This document shows positions 1 to 9,137 of a stretch of DNA of 64,000 nt, one piece after another. The DNA lies in contig NZ_BMRV01000023.1 in the NCBI RefSeq assembly GCF_014648815.1, forward strand, positions 36,446-100,445, given 5' to 3'. The stretch's first letter is position 1; each line of letters begins with the position of its first letter. The position numbers and the translations under genes are program-made. The stretch is from Streptomyces flaveolus (GTDB lineage: Bacteria > Actinomycetota > Actinomycetes > Streptomycetales > Streptomycetaceae). The notes under the pieces are model-generated. The model saw only the letters and a program-made list of their open reading frames with translations, searched no databases and was not told where the DNA came from.

Positions 1-1
1 C

Positions 2-1546
2 GTCCTGCCCCCCGACGGCGGCCGGCCCACCGAGTGGACCTACCGCCAGCTCATCGGCGCCGCCCTCGCCCTGGCCGGCCGGCTGCGCGCCTTCACCCGC
101 GAGCACGGCAGGCCGGCCCGCGTCGGCCTGCTCGCCGACAACTCGCCCGAATGGGTCGTGGCCGACCTCGCCCTGCTGTTCGCCCCCGCCGTGGAAATCC
201 CGGTCCCCACCGCCTTCACCGCCCAGCAGGCCGCCTCCCTCCTCCACGACGCCGACTGGTGCCTGGTCGACACCGGCGGCCACCGCGCCCTCGAACGCTG
301 GCGCCGCGACAGCGGCACGGCCGTGCTGGGCGCCCACTGCACCGTCACCCCCCTCGACCTGCCGGCCCTCCTCACCCAGGCCCCGCCCGGCCCCCCGGAC
401 CGCACAGCCACCGCCGAGGACGCCGTCGTCAAGGTCATCCACACCTCCGGCACGACCTCCGCCCCCAAGGGCGTCAAGATCCGCCGGCACGGCCTGGACG
501 CCCTGCTGACCTCGCTGCGCTCGCGCACCGGCACCGCCATATTCGAGCGCTACCTGTCGATCGTGCCGCTCAGCCTGCTCATCGAACAGGTCGCCGGCCT
601 GTACATGCCCTTCCTCGCGGGCGGCTCGGTGACCTTCCTGCCGCCGGACACCGCCCTCGTGGGCACCGCCGCCGACGCCGCCCCCCGCATGCTCACCCTG
701 CTGCGCCAGGCCCGGCCCACCGCCCTGGTCGTCCCGCCCACCGTGGCCGGCCTCTTCCTCGCCCTGTGCGACGAACGGCCCGACGAGGACACCACCGCCC
801 GGCACGAGCGGATCTTCGGCCACCCGGGCCCCGTCTTCATCGCCTGCGGCGGCGCCCCCGTACCCGCCGAAGTCCTTCAGCGCCTGCACGCCCACGGCAT
901 CACCGTGCACGAGGGATACGGACTGAGCGAGAACTCCTCGGTGGTCTCCTGGAACGTGCCCGGCGAAGTCCGCTTCGGCACCGTCGGCCGCCCGCTCGAC
1001 CACGTCGAGGCACGCATCGACGACGACGGCGAACTCCTCATCCGCAGCACCTCCCTGTTCGCCGGCTACACCCGCGAAGACCCCTCCAGCGTCGCCGTCG
1101 ACCCCGCCGGATGGCTGCACACCGGCGACCTGGCCACCCTCGACGACGACGGCTACCTGCGCATCACCGGACGCCGCAAGAACCTCGTCATCACCGCCGG
1201 CGGACGCAACCTCTCACCCGAGTGGGTCGAGGCCCGCTACCGCGAACTCGGCTTCCTGCGGGAGGCCGCCGTCATCGCCGAAGGACTGCCCGAGGTCCAC
1301 GGCCTGTTCGTCGTCGAGACCGGACTCGACCACCACAGCGCCCGCCGGCGCATCGAGGAGTTCGGCCGCACCCGCCTGTCCGACATCGAACGCGCCGCCG
1401 TCATCCACCTGATGTCCGCCGACGACCCCGACTACGCGCGCCTGTTCACCGTCACCGGCCGCCCGCGCCGCGACGCCGTCCGCTCCCACGTCCTGACGGG
1501 CCGCCCGGCGGCCACCCCACCCACCCAGATCAAGGAGACAGCATGA
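2..1546 (+). CDS. AMP-forming acyl ligase (acyl-CoA/acyl-ACP synthetase), 5' end outside the window
   Basis: Predicted to activate a carboxylic acid as acyl-AMP and pass it to CoA or a carrier protein. The frame is open to the left edge, so the N-terminus is missing. Visible motifs are the phosphate-binding loop HTSGTTSAPKG (about nt 441-473), GYGLSENSS (about nt 916-942), the TGDLA hinge region and RRKNLVITAGGRNLSPE, which is typical of long-chain acyl-CoA synthetases. The usual A10 lysine near the C-terminus appears as arginine in TVTGRPRR. The stop overlaps the next gene's ATG by four bases, so the two are probably translationally coupled and this enzyme may supply the oxygenase's substrate. 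The family is clear; the substrate is not. Confidence 0.85.
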   Translation, partial: VLPPDGGRPTEWTYRQLIGAALALAGRLRAFTREHGRPARVGLLADNSPEWVVADLALLFAPAVEIPVPTAFTAQQAASLLHDADWCLVDTGGHRALERWRRDSGTAVLGAHCTVTPLDLPALLTQAPPGPPDRTATAEDAVVKVIHTSGTTSAPKGVKIRRHGLDALLTSLRSRTGTAIFERYLSIVPLSLLIEQVAGLYMPFLAGGSVTFLPPDTALVGTAADAAPRMLTLLRQARPTALVVPPTVAGLFLALCDERPDEDTTARHERIFGHPGPVFIACGGAPVPAEVLQRLHAHGITVHEGYGLSENSSVVSWNVPGEVRFGTVGRPLDHVEARIDDDGELLIRSTSLFAGYTREDPSSVAVDPAGWLHTGDLATLDDDGYLRITGRRKNLVITAGGRNLSPEWVEARYRELGFLREAAVIAEGLPEVHGLFVVETGLDHHSARRRIEEFGRTRLSDIERAAVIHLMSADDPDYARLFTVTGRPRRDAVRSHVLTGRPAATPPTQIKETA

Positions 1547-2457
1547 GCACCGCCGTCACGACGACCCCCTACGGCACCGGCAGCGGCCTCCTCGTCCGAC
1601 CCGCAGGCGGCACCGCCCCGGCGGACATCGACCACGAGCACCTCCTCGCCCTCCTCGCCGAGGCCGGCTTCCTGCTGCTGCGCGGCTTCGACACCGACAT
1701 GGCGGCGTTCACCGCACTGGTGCAGAACACCTCCACCTCCACCACCCTCGACCCGGCCCGCGACTTCTACTCCGAGGTCGCCCAGAAGGTCGACGCCGGC
1801 TTCGACGAGGTCGGCCTGCACACCGAGAACGGCAACAGCCCCTTCCGCTCCCACCTGGCCTGGTTCTTCTGCGAGAAGGCCGCCTCCTCCGGCTCCCAGA
1901 CCACCGTCTGCGACGGCTACCGGGTCTGGGAGGCCCTCTCACCCGCCGCCCGCGAGGCGTTCGCCGCCCAGGACATCGTCTACAGCCGCTACGTCGCCGA
2001 ACCCCAGTGGCGTGCCATGGCCCACCACCTCCTCGGCGGCACCAAGCCCGCCGAGGACATCGACGTCACCGAACTCCTCGCACTGGCCGGCCGCCTCGAG
2101 GGCACCGACATCGTCCCCGAGGCCGACGGCGGAGTGCGCTACTCCTTCACCACCCCGGCCGCCGGCACCACCGTCTTCGGCGAGCGCCCCTCCTTCGCCA
2201 ACAGCATCCTCGGCCCCTCCTTCAACTACGAGAAGCCGACGATCACCTTCGCGGACGGCACCGAACTGGCCCCGCAGCTGCTCACCGAGGTGGAGGCGGT
2301 GACCGCCGCGCTGACGGAGAACCTCGACTGGCAGGACGGGGACATCGCCGTCATCGACAACACCCGCGTCATGCACGGCCGGCGCGCCATCACCGACGCC
2401 GACCGCACCATCTACAACGCCCTGAGCTACATCCAGGTCCCCGCCGTCGCCGCCTGA
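1543..2457 (+). CDS. TauD/TfdA-family Fe(II)/2-oxoglutarate-dependent oxygenase
   Basis: A 304-residue non-heme iron oxygenase of the TauD/clavaminate synthase-like fold. It shows an LHTEN segment, the H-x-D/E part of the iron facial triad, and a distal VMHGRR segment carrying the second iron histidine and the 2-oxoglutarate-binding arginine. The ATG lies in an ATGA overlap with the ligase stop and follows an AAGGAG-like site (AAGGAGACAGC), which fixes the start. Such enzymes hydroxylate, desaturate or otherwise oxidise free or carrier-bound intermediates. Pairing with an acyl ligase suggests it acts on an activated acyl or amino acyl group. The exact reaction cannot be read from the sequence. 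Confidence 0.85.
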   Translation: MSTAVTTTPYGTGSGLLVRPAGGTAPADIDHEHLLALLAEAGFLLLRGFDTDMAAFTALVQNTSTSTTLDPARDFYSEVAQKVDAGFDEVGLHTENGNSPFRSHLAWFFCEKAASSGSQTTVCDGYRVWEALSPAAREAFAAQDIVYSRYVAEPQWRAMAHHLLGGTKPAEDIDVTELLALAGRLEGTDIVPEADGGVRYSFTTPAAGTTVFGERPSFANSILGPSFNYEKPTITFADGTELAPQLLTEVEAVTAALTENLDWQDGDIAVIDNTRVMHGRRAITDADRTIYNALSYIQVPAVAA

Positions 2458-2478
2458 ACCGCGCACCCCCACGCGCGA

Positions 2479-2511
2479 GGGCCCGCCCCCGGTGCGGCGG
2501 GCGGCGGGCCC
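2479..2511 (+). terminator. GC hairpin between oxygenase and exporter genes
   Basis: GGGCCCGCC pairs with GGCGGGCCC around a 15-base loop in the 69-base gap. There is no U-run. It may attenuate transcription or protect a message end within the operon rather than stop it. Confidence 0.4.
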
Positions 2512-2526
2512 CCTGAGAGGACGCCC

Positions 2527-4017
2527 ATGGACACCGAACACCCCGCGCCCCCCACCGGCGCCGCCACCACCCCCCACCAGGGCGACCCGCCCGACCCGCG
2601 GCGCTGGCGGCTGCTCGTGTTCGTCGCGCTGGCCCAGTTCATGGTGCTCCTGGACACCACCGTCGTGAACCTCGCCCTGCCCGCCATCCAGACCGACCTC
2701 GCGGCGAGCGCCACGGCCACCGAATGGTTCCTGACCGGCTACATCCTCTGCTTCGGCGGCCTGATGCTGCTCGGCGGACGCACCGCCGACCGCTGGGGAC
2801 GCAAGCCGACCTTCCTGCTCGGCGCCGCCCTGTTCACCGCCGCGTCCCTGCTGTGCGCACTCGCCGACGGCCCCGGCACGCTCATCACCGCCCGCGCCCT
2901 GCAGGGATGCGGCGCCGCGTTCCTGTCCCCGGCCGCGATGTCCCTGGTCACCACCGTCTTCCCGCACGGCAGGGAACGCACCACCGCGCTCGCCGTGTGG
3001 GCCGCGCTCGCCGGACTCGGCGGCACCCTCGGCGTCGTCGCGGGCGGCCTGATCACCGACAGCCTCAGCTGGCGCTGGATCTTCTACCTCAACCTCCCCT
3101 TCGGCCTCCTCGCCGTCACCGGCGTCCTGCTCCTCACCTCCGGCCGCCACGAACAGACCACCACCGGCACACGGCCCGACATCCTCGGCGCGCTCACCGT
3201 CACCTCCGGCCTGGCCGCACTGGTGTACGCCCTGGTCAACATCCAGGAACACGGCCTGCACTCCACCGCCTACGTGATCGCACCGGCGCTGGCCGCCGCG
3301 GCCCTGCTCACCACGTTCACCCTGGTCGAACTGCGCGCCGCCGACCCGCTGATGCCGATGCGGATGTTCGCCACCCGCTCCCTGACCACCGCCGCCACCG
3401 GCCGCGTCCTGACCAGCGCCGTACAGGCCGCCGTGCTCTTCCTGTGCAGCTACTACCTGCAGCGCACCCTCGGCTACTCCACCCTGAAGTCCGGCTTCGC
3501 CTTCCTGCCGCTGGGCCTGGCCGCCATCGCCGTCACCGCCCCGGCCACCCGCGTCATGCACCGCCTCGGCCCGCGCCCGGTCTACCTCGCCGGCGCCGCC
3601 GGCTCCGTCCTCGGCCTGCTGCTGCTCACCGCCGCCCCCCAGCACGGCCACTACCTGCCCCACGTGCTGCCCGCCCTGCTCGTCCTCGGCGCGGCCATGC
3701 AGTGCTGCGGCATCCCCGTCAACGTGCACGGCGTCTCCGCCATCCCCGCACACCAGCAGGGCATCGCCTCCGGCGTCCTCGTCTCCGCCTTCCAGATCGG
3801 CGCCTCGCTGGGCCTGGCCACCGTCGCCACCAGCGCCCTGAGCCGGACCACCGCACACCTGTCCCACGGCACCGCACCGGCCGCGGCCTGGCTCGACGGA
3901 CTGCACCTGGGCTTCTGGATCACCCTCGGCATCGCCGTCCTCAACCTGATCAACGCCGCCGCCGGCATGCCCCGCCGCCGCACCGCCCACACCGCACGCA
4001 CACCACAGGCCGCCTGA
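2527..4017 (+). CDS. MFS multidrug exporter, DHA2 (EmrB/QacA) type
   Basis: A 496-residue membrane transporter with the 14-helix DHA2 layout. TM1 carries LDTTVVNLALPAIQ, a motif of this family, followed by the loop 2-3 signature GGRTADRWGRKP and the helix-5 motif C region (GLGGTLGVVAGG). It probably uses the proton gradient to export the cluster product or an intermediate and so gives self-resistance. The start follows GAGAGGACGCCC. It lies 69 bases after the oxygenase and 31 bases before the cupin gene, all on one strand, consistent with one operon. A second exporter of the same family lies 1.5 kb downstream. Confidence 0.9.
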   Translation: MDTEHPAPPTGAATTPHQGDPPDPRRWRLLVFVALAQFMVLLDTTVVNLALPAIQTDLAASATATEWFLTGYILCFGGLMLLGGRTADRWGRKPTFLLGAALFTAASLLCALADGPGTLITARALQGCGAAFLSPAAMSLVTTVFPHGRERTTALAVWAALAGLGGTLGVVAGGLITDSLSWRWIFYLNLPFGLLAVTGVLLLTSGRHEQTTTGTRPDILGALTVTSGLAALVYALVNIQEHGLHSTAYVIAPALAAAALLTTFTLVELRAADPLMPMRMFATRSLTTAATGRVLTSAVQAAVLFLCSYYLQRTLGYSTLKSGFAFLPLGLAAIAVTAPATRVMHRLGPRPVYLAGAAGSVLGLLLLTAAPQHGHYLPHVLPALLVLGAAMQCCGIPVNVHGVSAIPAHQQGIASGVLVSAFQIGASLGLATVATSALSRTTAHLSHGTAPAAAWLDGLHLGFWITLGIAVLNLINAAAGMPRRRTAHTARTPQAA

Positions 4018-4048
4018 CCCCCCCCACCGACCGACGGGAGACCCCCTC

Positions 4049-4615
4049 ATGGCACGCCCCGGAGACGTCCTGCACCTCGGCGAGGACCGCCTCACCTTCC
4101 TGGCCACGGCCGCCGACACCAACGGCGCCTACGTCGAGGTCGAGGCGGACTACTCGCCCGCCTCCCTCCAGCCGCCTGTGCACTACCACCCCAAGCAGAC
4201 CGAGCGGATGCAGGTCACCAGCGGCAGGATCAACCTGCTCCTCGACGGCGACCTGCGCGAATACGGCGCCGGCGACGAGTTCTACATCCCGCCGAACACC
4301 CCGCACTCCCTGTGGAACCCCGGCCCCGAACGCGCCCGGATCAACTGGCGCACCACCCCCGCCTACCGCACCGAGAAGGTCTTCGAGACCCTGTGGGGCC
4401 TGACCAACGAGGGCCGGCTGCGCCCCGACGGCACACCCTTCCTGCAGATGCCGCTGCTCGTGCTCGGCTTCCGCGACGAGTACCGCGTGGTCACCGGCCG
4501 CCCCCACCTGCTGGACGTGGCCCTGTGCACGGCGCTGGCCCCGCTGTCGGTGGCGATGGGCTACCGGCCCACCTACCGCCCGCCCCAGGTCCGCACGAGC
4601 CAGCCGGCCGCCTGA
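4049..4615 (+). CDS. Cupin-domain protein, 188 aa
   Basis: A single-domain cupin. The first metal-binding box reads PPVHYHPKQTERMQV with a downstream E, and the second is IPPNTPHSLWNPG, so a histidine-coordinated metal site is plausible. After the barrel comes a hydrophobic C-terminal stretch (LLDVALCTALAPLSVAMGY) that may cover the barrel or touch a membrane. Cupins in such clusters act as cyclases, isomerases, oxygenases or sugar epimerases; nothing here decides which. The gene follows the exporter with a GACGGGAGACCCCC ribosome-binding region. Confidence 0.75.
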   Translation: MARPGDVLHLGEDRLTFLATAADTNGAYVEVEADYSPASLQPPVHYHPKQTERMQVTSGRINLLLDGDLREYGAGDEFYIPPNTPHSLWNPGPERARINWRTTPAYRTEKVFETLWGLTNEGRLRPDGTPFLQMPLLVLGFRDEYRVVTGRPHLLDVALCTALAPLSVAMGYRPTYRPPQVRTSQPAA

Positions 4616-4754
4616 CACCCGGCCGCCCGGCATCCGGCCGCCCGGCTTCCTGCCAGGTCGGCCGGTTCTCGAGCGCCGCGCGAGAGACAGGCGAGGAGAC
4701 GGCCGTAGCGTCGGCGACGACCCCAACCGCCGCACGCGTGGAGGACTTTGCGAC

Positions 4755-5225
4755 ATGGCCAGCGACGAGCACGGATTCACCCTCCCGGGCGCGGATCTCC
4801 CGCAGCCCGACGCCGACCTGCGCGCCCGGCGCGAGGCGGTCGTCATCGCCCACACGATCGCCGAGACCCAGTGGGACATCGACGGCGTGTTCGCCACCTT
4901 CCCGCGCGGCCCGGTCTACCGCGTCCAGGCCTTCGAGGAGGGCCCGCTGGTCGGCGACGCGGCCATCCGCAAGGGCTACTTCGACGACATGCAGAAGGCG
5001 TTCCCGAACCTGGAGCACGACCTGCACGCCGTGCACCACACGCCCACCGCGGTGATCCTGGAGGCGCAGGCCCGCGGCAAGCAGGAAGCCGACTGGCGGG
5101 ACATCCCCAACCGGGGCAAGTCCATCGACGCCCCGGTCTGCGTGATCTTCCACTTCGACGGTGACGTGCTGATCGACGAGACCCTCTACTTCGACGTCGC
5201 CACCTTCCAGCGCCAGCTCGCCTGA
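4755..5225 (+). CDS. SnoaL/NTF2-like protein, possible cyclase or hydrolase
   Basis: A 156-residue protein with the layout of the SnoaL-like NTF2 fold: an N-terminal helical part ending in TIAETQWDIDGVFATFP, a central FDDMQKAFPNLEHDLHAV segment typical of ester-cyclase relatives, and a C-terminal strand pair. Members of this fold act on polyketide intermediates (ring closure, hydroxylation) or have no known reaction. It is the last gene before a strong hairpin, so it probably closes the first transcription unit. A second SnoaL-like gene at 11.3 kb is not closely similar. Confidence 0.65.
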   Translation: MASDEHGFTLPGADLPQPDADLRARREAVVIAHTIAETQWDIDGVFATFPRGPVYRVQAFEEGPLVGDAAIRKGYFDDMQKAFPNLEHDLHAVHHTPTAVILEAQARGKQEADWRDIPNRGKSIDAPVCVIFHFDGDVLIDETLYFDVATFQRQLA

Positions 5226-5248
5226 GACCCCTCTCCGCCCCGCCTTAC

Positions 5249-5290
5249 CGGCCGGGCCCCCTGCCGCCTCCCCGGCAGGGGGCCCGGCCG
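5249..5290 (+). terminator. Strong transcription terminator hairpin
   Basis: An 18-base perfect stem (left arm begins CGGCCGGGCC) with a 6-base loop lies 24 bases after the SnoaL-like stop codon. It lacks a U-run, as is usual in Streptomyces. Confidence 0.75.
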
Positions 5291-5505
5291 CGCCGCCGTC
5301 CCGGCCACCCCGGTACGGGTGTTCGCCGGGCGCGCGGACAAGCGAATACGGGACCGGCCGGACTCCAGGGAAAGTCGAGCGCCCGTGCCTAGCGTCGACC
5401 GCGGCGGCCGGAGCTGCCGGCCGTGCTGTCGTGCGTGCTGCGGCCCGCCGGACCAGGTGCCGGCGACGCCCTGACGCACAGTCCGCCTCCAGAAAGGATG
5501 CTCGG

Positions 5506-6981
5506 ATGAGCACCGCCAACCCCCCATCCCCGGGCGGAGGAACGAAGGGGACGGTCCTCTGGGCCATCCTCGTCACCGGCCTCGCCTCCTTCATGGCGGG
5601 CCTGGACAACCTCGTGATCATCACGGCGCTGCCCACCATCAAGGACGAACTCGGCGGAAGCCTGAGCGACCTCGAGTGGACGGTCAACGCCTACACCCTG
5701 TCCTTCGCGGTGCTGATGATGTTCGGTGCCGCCCTCGGCGACCGCTTCGGCCGGCGCCGCGTCTTCGGCCTGGGCCTGCTGCTGTTCACCGCGGCGTCCG
5801 CGGCCGCCGCCCTGGCACCGGGGGTCGGCGAACTCATCGCCGCCCGCGCCGTGCAGGGCGCCGGAGCGGCCATCATCATGCCGCTGTCGGTCACCTTGCT
5901 GACCGTCGCCGTCCCGCCCGAGAAACGCGGCTCCGCCCTCGGCATCTGGGGCGCGATCAACGGCCTGTCGATCGCCGCCGGACCGCTCGTCGGCGGCGCC
6001 GTCGTCGAGCACCTGTCCTGGCAGTGGATCTTCTGGCTCAACGTGCCCATCGGCCTGGCCCTGGCCCCGCTGGCGTTCCGCAAGCTCGGCGAGAGCCGGA
6101 TCACCGACTCCCGCCTGGACGCGGTGGGCACCGTGCTGTCCGGCATCGGCCTGTTCGGCATCGTCCTCGGCCTGGTCAAGGGCCACGAGGAGGGCTGGAC
6201 CTCGCCCCTGGTGCTCGGCTCCCTGATCGGCGGCACGGCCGTCATGGCCGCGTTCGTTGTCTGGGAGAACACCACCGAGCGGCCCATGGTGCCCATGCGC
6301 ATGTTCCGCAACCGGGCCTTCACCGGCATCAACCTGGCCGGCGTACTCATGTCGGTCGGCATGTTCGGCGCCATCTTCCTGATGACCCAGTTCCTGCAGA
6401 ACATCCAGGGCTACAGCGCGATGGACGCCGGCGTACGGCTGCTGGCCTGGACCGCCATGCCCATGGTGGTCGCACCGCTCGGCGGCATGATCTCCGACCG
6501 CATCGGCGGCAAACCCGTCGTCACCCTCGGCCTGGCCATGATGACCGCCGGCATGGCCTACTGGGCGCTGATCCTCGAACCGGACGTCTCCTACGCCGCG
6601 CAGCTGCCCTCCCTGATGGTCTGCGGCGCGGGCATGGCCCTGTTCTACGCGCCGCTGATGAACCTCACCATGGGCTCGGTCGCCGAACACGAGCAGGGCA
6701 TCGCCTCCGGTGTCACGGCCGCCACCCGCGAGCTCGGCGCGGCCTTCGGCGTCGCCCTGCTGGCCTCCATCTTCAGCGCCAACGGCGGCTACGCCTCGCC
6801 GCAGAACTTCGTCGACGGCCTGGTCCCCGCCATGTGGGTGGGCGCCGCCGGGGTGGCCCTGGCCACCGCCGCCATGCTGGTCGTCCCCGGCCGGCGCGCA
6901 GCCCCCGCCGCCCCGGCGGCCGGCGACCCGGCCCCCGCACCCGCCACCGGCAAGGAGGCCTCCCCGGCCGCGGTGCGCTGA
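5506..6981 (+). CDS. MFS exporter, DHA2 (EmrB/QacA) type
   Basis: A 491-residue transporter with 14 predicted helices. TM1 has GLDNLVIITALPTI and loop 2-3 reads GAALGDRFGRRRV. The C-terminal tail is rich in alanine and proline. The chosen ATG follows AGAAAGGA; an upstream in-frame codon would add about 25 residues with no transporter-like sequence. The 280-base gap upstream contains the terminator at 5249-5290 and a possible -10 box TAGCGT near 5390, so this gene may be transcribed separately from the first exporter. It probably exports a cluster product; two DHA2 pumps in one cluster suggest two substrates or a redundant pair. Confidence 0.9.
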   Translation: MSTANPPSPGGGTKGTVLWAILVTGLASFMAGLDNLVIITALPTIKDELGGSLSDLEWTVNAYTLSFAVLMMFGAALGDRFGRRRVFGLGLLLFTAASAAAALAPGVGELIAARAVQGAGAAIIMPLSVTLLTVAVPPEKRGSALGIWGAINGLSIAAGPLVGGAVVEHLSWQWIFWLNVPIGLALAPLAFRKLGESRITDSRLDAVGTVLSGIGLFGIVLGLVKGHEEGWTSPLVLGSLIGGTAVMAAFVVWENTTERPMVPMRMFRNRAFTGINLAGVLMSVGMFGAIFLMTQFLQNIQGYSAMDAGVRLLAWTAMPMVVAPLGGMISDRIGGKPVVTLGLAMMTAGMAYWALILEPDVSYAAQLPSLMVCGAGMALFYAPLMNLTMGSVAEHEQGIASGVTAATRELGAAFGVALLASIFSANGGYASPQNFVDGLVPAMWVGAAGVALATAAMLVVPGRRAAPAAPAAGDPAPAPATGKEASPAAVR

Positions 6982-7001
6982 ACCAACCCCTCACCACCTG
7001 G

Positions 7002-7028
7002 CGCGCGCCCGGACCCACCGGGCGCGCG
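7002..7028 (+). terminator. Hairpin after the second exporter gene
   Basis: CGCGCGCCCGG and its complement form an 11-base stem with a 5-base loop, 20 bases after the exporter stop codon. Confidence 0.55.
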
Positions 7029-7080
7029 TCCCTGTGCACACCCCGTCAGACAGGCCGCCCAGATACGGACCGAGGAGCCC

Positions 7081-7674
7081 ATGGCCATCGAGGAGATGAA
7101 GGTCCAAGACGCCTTCAGGATCATCCCGTCATCCCTGCCGGACAACCGCGGATACTTCTTCGAAGCGTGGCGGTCGAGCGAGCTGACCGCGGCCAGCGGG
7201 CAGACCTTCACCGTCAAGCAGGTCAACTACTCGGTGTCCCGGCGCAACACGCTGCGCGGCATCCACGGCACGACGCTGCCGCCGGGCCAGGCCAAGCTGG
7301 TGACCTGCGTGCGCGGCGCCGCACTGGACGTCGTCGTCGACCTCAGGGTCGGCTCGCCCACCTTCGGCATGTTCGACACCACCCTCCAGGAAGCCGGCTC
7401 CGGCATCGGCGTCTACCTGGCGGACGGCCTGGGGCACGCCTTCCTGGCGCTGACCGACGACACCTGCATGAACTACCTGTGCTCCGAGGAGTACGTGCCC
7501 GGCACGATGGTGGACATCCAGGCCCTCGACCCCGACATCGGCATCGACTGGAACACGCGGGAGCCGTTCATCAGGTCCCAGAAGGACACCGACGCCCCCA
7601 CGCTCGCCGAAGCGGTACGCCAGGGCCTGCTGCCCACCTACGAGCAGGCGAAGGCCTCCTACCGCACGCCCTGA
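7081..7674 (+). CDS. dTDP-4-keto-6-deoxyhexose 3,5-epimerase (RmlC family)
   Basis: A 197-residue RmlC-type cupin that epimerises dTDP-4-keto-6-deoxysugars next to the keto group. The catalytic base His62 sits in LRGIHG, Asp87 lies in VVDLRVGS and the acid Tyr132 in MNYLC, matching the RmlC triad, so the protein looks active. Variants of this family epimerise C3, C5 or both, and sequence alone does not settle which. With the thymidylyltransferase, 4,6-dehydratase, 2,3-dehydratase and 3-ketoreductase nearby it fits a route to an L-configured 2,6-dideoxysugar. It is flanked by hairpins on both sides, so it may be monocistronic. Confidence 0.88.
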   Translation: MAIEEMKVQDAFRIIPSSLPDNRGYFFEAWRSSELTAASGQTFTVKQVNYSVSRRNTLRGIHGTTLPPGQAKLVTCVRGAALDVVVDLRVGSPTFGMFDTTLQEAGSGIGVYLADGLGHAFLALTDDTCMNYLCSEEYVPGTMVDIQALDPDIGIDWNTREPFIRSQKDTDAPTLAEAVRQGLLPTYEQAKASYRTP

Positions 7675-7708
7675 CCCGGACCCGGGCCGCCACCCGCCCG
7701 GCCCGCCA

Positions 7709-7739
7709 CCGTGCCCCCGGCATGCCGCCGGGGGCACGG
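7709..7739. terminator. Bidirectional terminator between convergent genes
   Basis: CCGTGCCCCCGGC pairs perfectly with GCCGGGGGCACGG around a 5-base loop. It separates the epimerase gene (+) from the acyltransferase gene (-) and can serve both. Confidence 0.75.
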
Positions 7740-7776
7740 CCGTGTGGCCGTGCCCCCGGGGCGGGACCTGGTGCGC

Positions 7777-8955
7777 TCAGGACTTCGCCGCGGGCCGCGC
7801 CCGCCCGAACCGCCGCACCAGCGGGGACTCGACCAGCGCGTACAGCACCCATGACGCCACCACCGTGGCCACCACCGTGCCGGCCAGCATCGCCAGGCCC
7901 GCCGGTGTCGAGTACATCTGCGTGCCCAGTTCCTTGCGCAGCCAGGACAGCGCGATGTAGTGCAGCAGGTAGAAGGCGAAGGAGATCTCGCCCAGCCTGA
8001 CCATCGCGCGGTTGCGGAACAGGGTGAAGCGGCCCTCGACGTCCGCGCTCGCCGCGGCCGCGATCAGCAGCACGATCGGCACGATCATCGCGGCGCGCTG
8101 CCCGTAGAGGTAGGGCACGTGGAACGTCAGCCAGTAGCCGCCGGCCAGCAGGACGGCGGACCACACCATGCCGATGTTGCGCCAGCGGCCGTGCCGCACC
8201 GCGAGCGCCACGAGGATGCCGAGGGCGAAGTCGGCCATCCGCACCGGGGGCAGCACATAGCTGAACCAGTACTGCGACACCGACAGGTCCTGGCCGCTGG
8301 GCACCAGCTCGCTCTTCGAGAACAACCCGTAGGCCAGCGCGGGCGTGGCCCACACCGCGGCGATGCCCCCGGCGATCCAGTACTTCAGGTGCGCCGGGTC
8401 GATGCGCTGGAACAGCCGCAGCAGCAGCGGGAAGCACAGGTAGAAGAACGCCTCCACGCCCAGCGACCAGCTGGGGGAGTCCACACTGAAGTTGGTGAAG
8501 TACTCGGGCACCCACACGTGCACCATGAACAGGTTGGCGACGGCGACGCCGTCGGAGGTGGCCGGGGCGGCGAACAGCCCCATCGCCAGCGCCCAGGCCA
8601 CCACGTACACGGGGTAGATCTTGACGAACCGGCGCCGCCAGAACGAGGTCGTGGTGTCGTCGCTTCGTGCCGACCAGGTCAGCACGAAGCCGCTCAGGAC
8701 GAAGAAGAACGACACGCCGAGCCCGCCGGCCTGGTTGAACCAGCGGTACAGGCGGAATTCCGTGGCGTCGTCGGCCAGCAGCCGCAGCGGCGGTATCGGC
8801 AGGAACGCGTGGTGGGCGAAGACGGCCAGTGCGGCGAGGAACCGCAGGCCGGTCAGGGACGGCAGCCGGGACGGCGCGGGGCGCGGGGGCGCGGCGGCGC
8901 TGGTGCCGCGCGCGCCGGCCGGCGCCGGGCCGGTCAGTACCTGGTCAGTGGCCAT
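7777..8955 (-). CDS. Membrane O-acyltransferase, acyltransferase-3 (OafA/YrhL) family
   Basis: A 392-residue integral membrane protein with about ten hydrophobic helices. The N-terminal LTGLRFLAALAVFAHH carries the paired histidines of the family, followed by GVSFFFVLSGFVLTW and the conserved PSWSLGVEAFFYL. Family members move acyl groups onto sugar or macrolide hydroxyls at the inner membrane. Its place among deoxysugar genes suggests it acylates the sugar of the cluster product. The N-terminus before the first helix is an alanine-proline-rich cytoplasmic tail. It is transcribed toward the epimerase and ends at a shared terminator. Confidence 0.85.
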   Translation of the reverse strand: MATDQVLTGPAPAGARGTSAAAPPRPAPSRLPSLTGLRFLAALAVFAHHAFLPIPPLRLLADDATEFRLYRWFNQAGGLGVSFFFVLSGFVLTWSARSDDTTTSFWRRRFVKIYPVYVVAWALAMGLFAAPATSDGVAVANLFMVHVWVPEYFTNFSVDSPSWSLGVEAFFYLCFPLLLRLFQRIDPAHLKYWIAGGIAAVWATPALAYGLFSKSELVPSGQDLSVSQYWFSYVLPPVRMADFALGILVALAVRHGRWRNIGMVWSAVLLAGGYWLTFHVPYLYGQRAAMIVPIVLLIAAAASADVEGRFTLFRNRAMVRLGEISFAFYLLHYIALSWLRKELGTQMYSTPAGLAMLAGTVVATVVASWVLYALVESPLVRRFGRARPAAKS

Positions 8956-9137
8956 GGGGGTCCGTTCTCACAGAAAGGGGGGACGGGGGAGGGGACTGGT
9001 GCTTGCTCACCGTTGTAGGGGCGCCCGCTCGTGAAACGCTCGTGAACGGCCCCAGGGCCGCGCGCGCCGTCCGCGCACGCGCGACGGCCGCCCCGGGGAT
9101 CCGGGACGGCCGTGGTCGTACGGGGACGGCGGTGGTG

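Noticed and set aside
34..2457. A long plus-strand frame starting before the oxygenase
   Set aside because: Only its last 304 codons are real; the first part is an Arg/Pro-rich shadow of the acyl ligase, and the oxygenase start at 1543 has its own site.
1..2457. Isonitrile synthesis pair (acyl ligase plus ScoE-like oxygenase)
   Set aside because: The pairing is reminiscent of isonitrile lipopeptide clusters, but no thioesterase, carrier protein or NRPS is in the window and the oxygenase has no feature I can tie to that group.
1939..4122. A 727-codon open frame on the minus strand
   Set aside because: It is the antisense shadow of the oxygenase and exporter genes; composition is Gly/Gln/Val-rich without motifs, as expected from GC-rich coding DNA.
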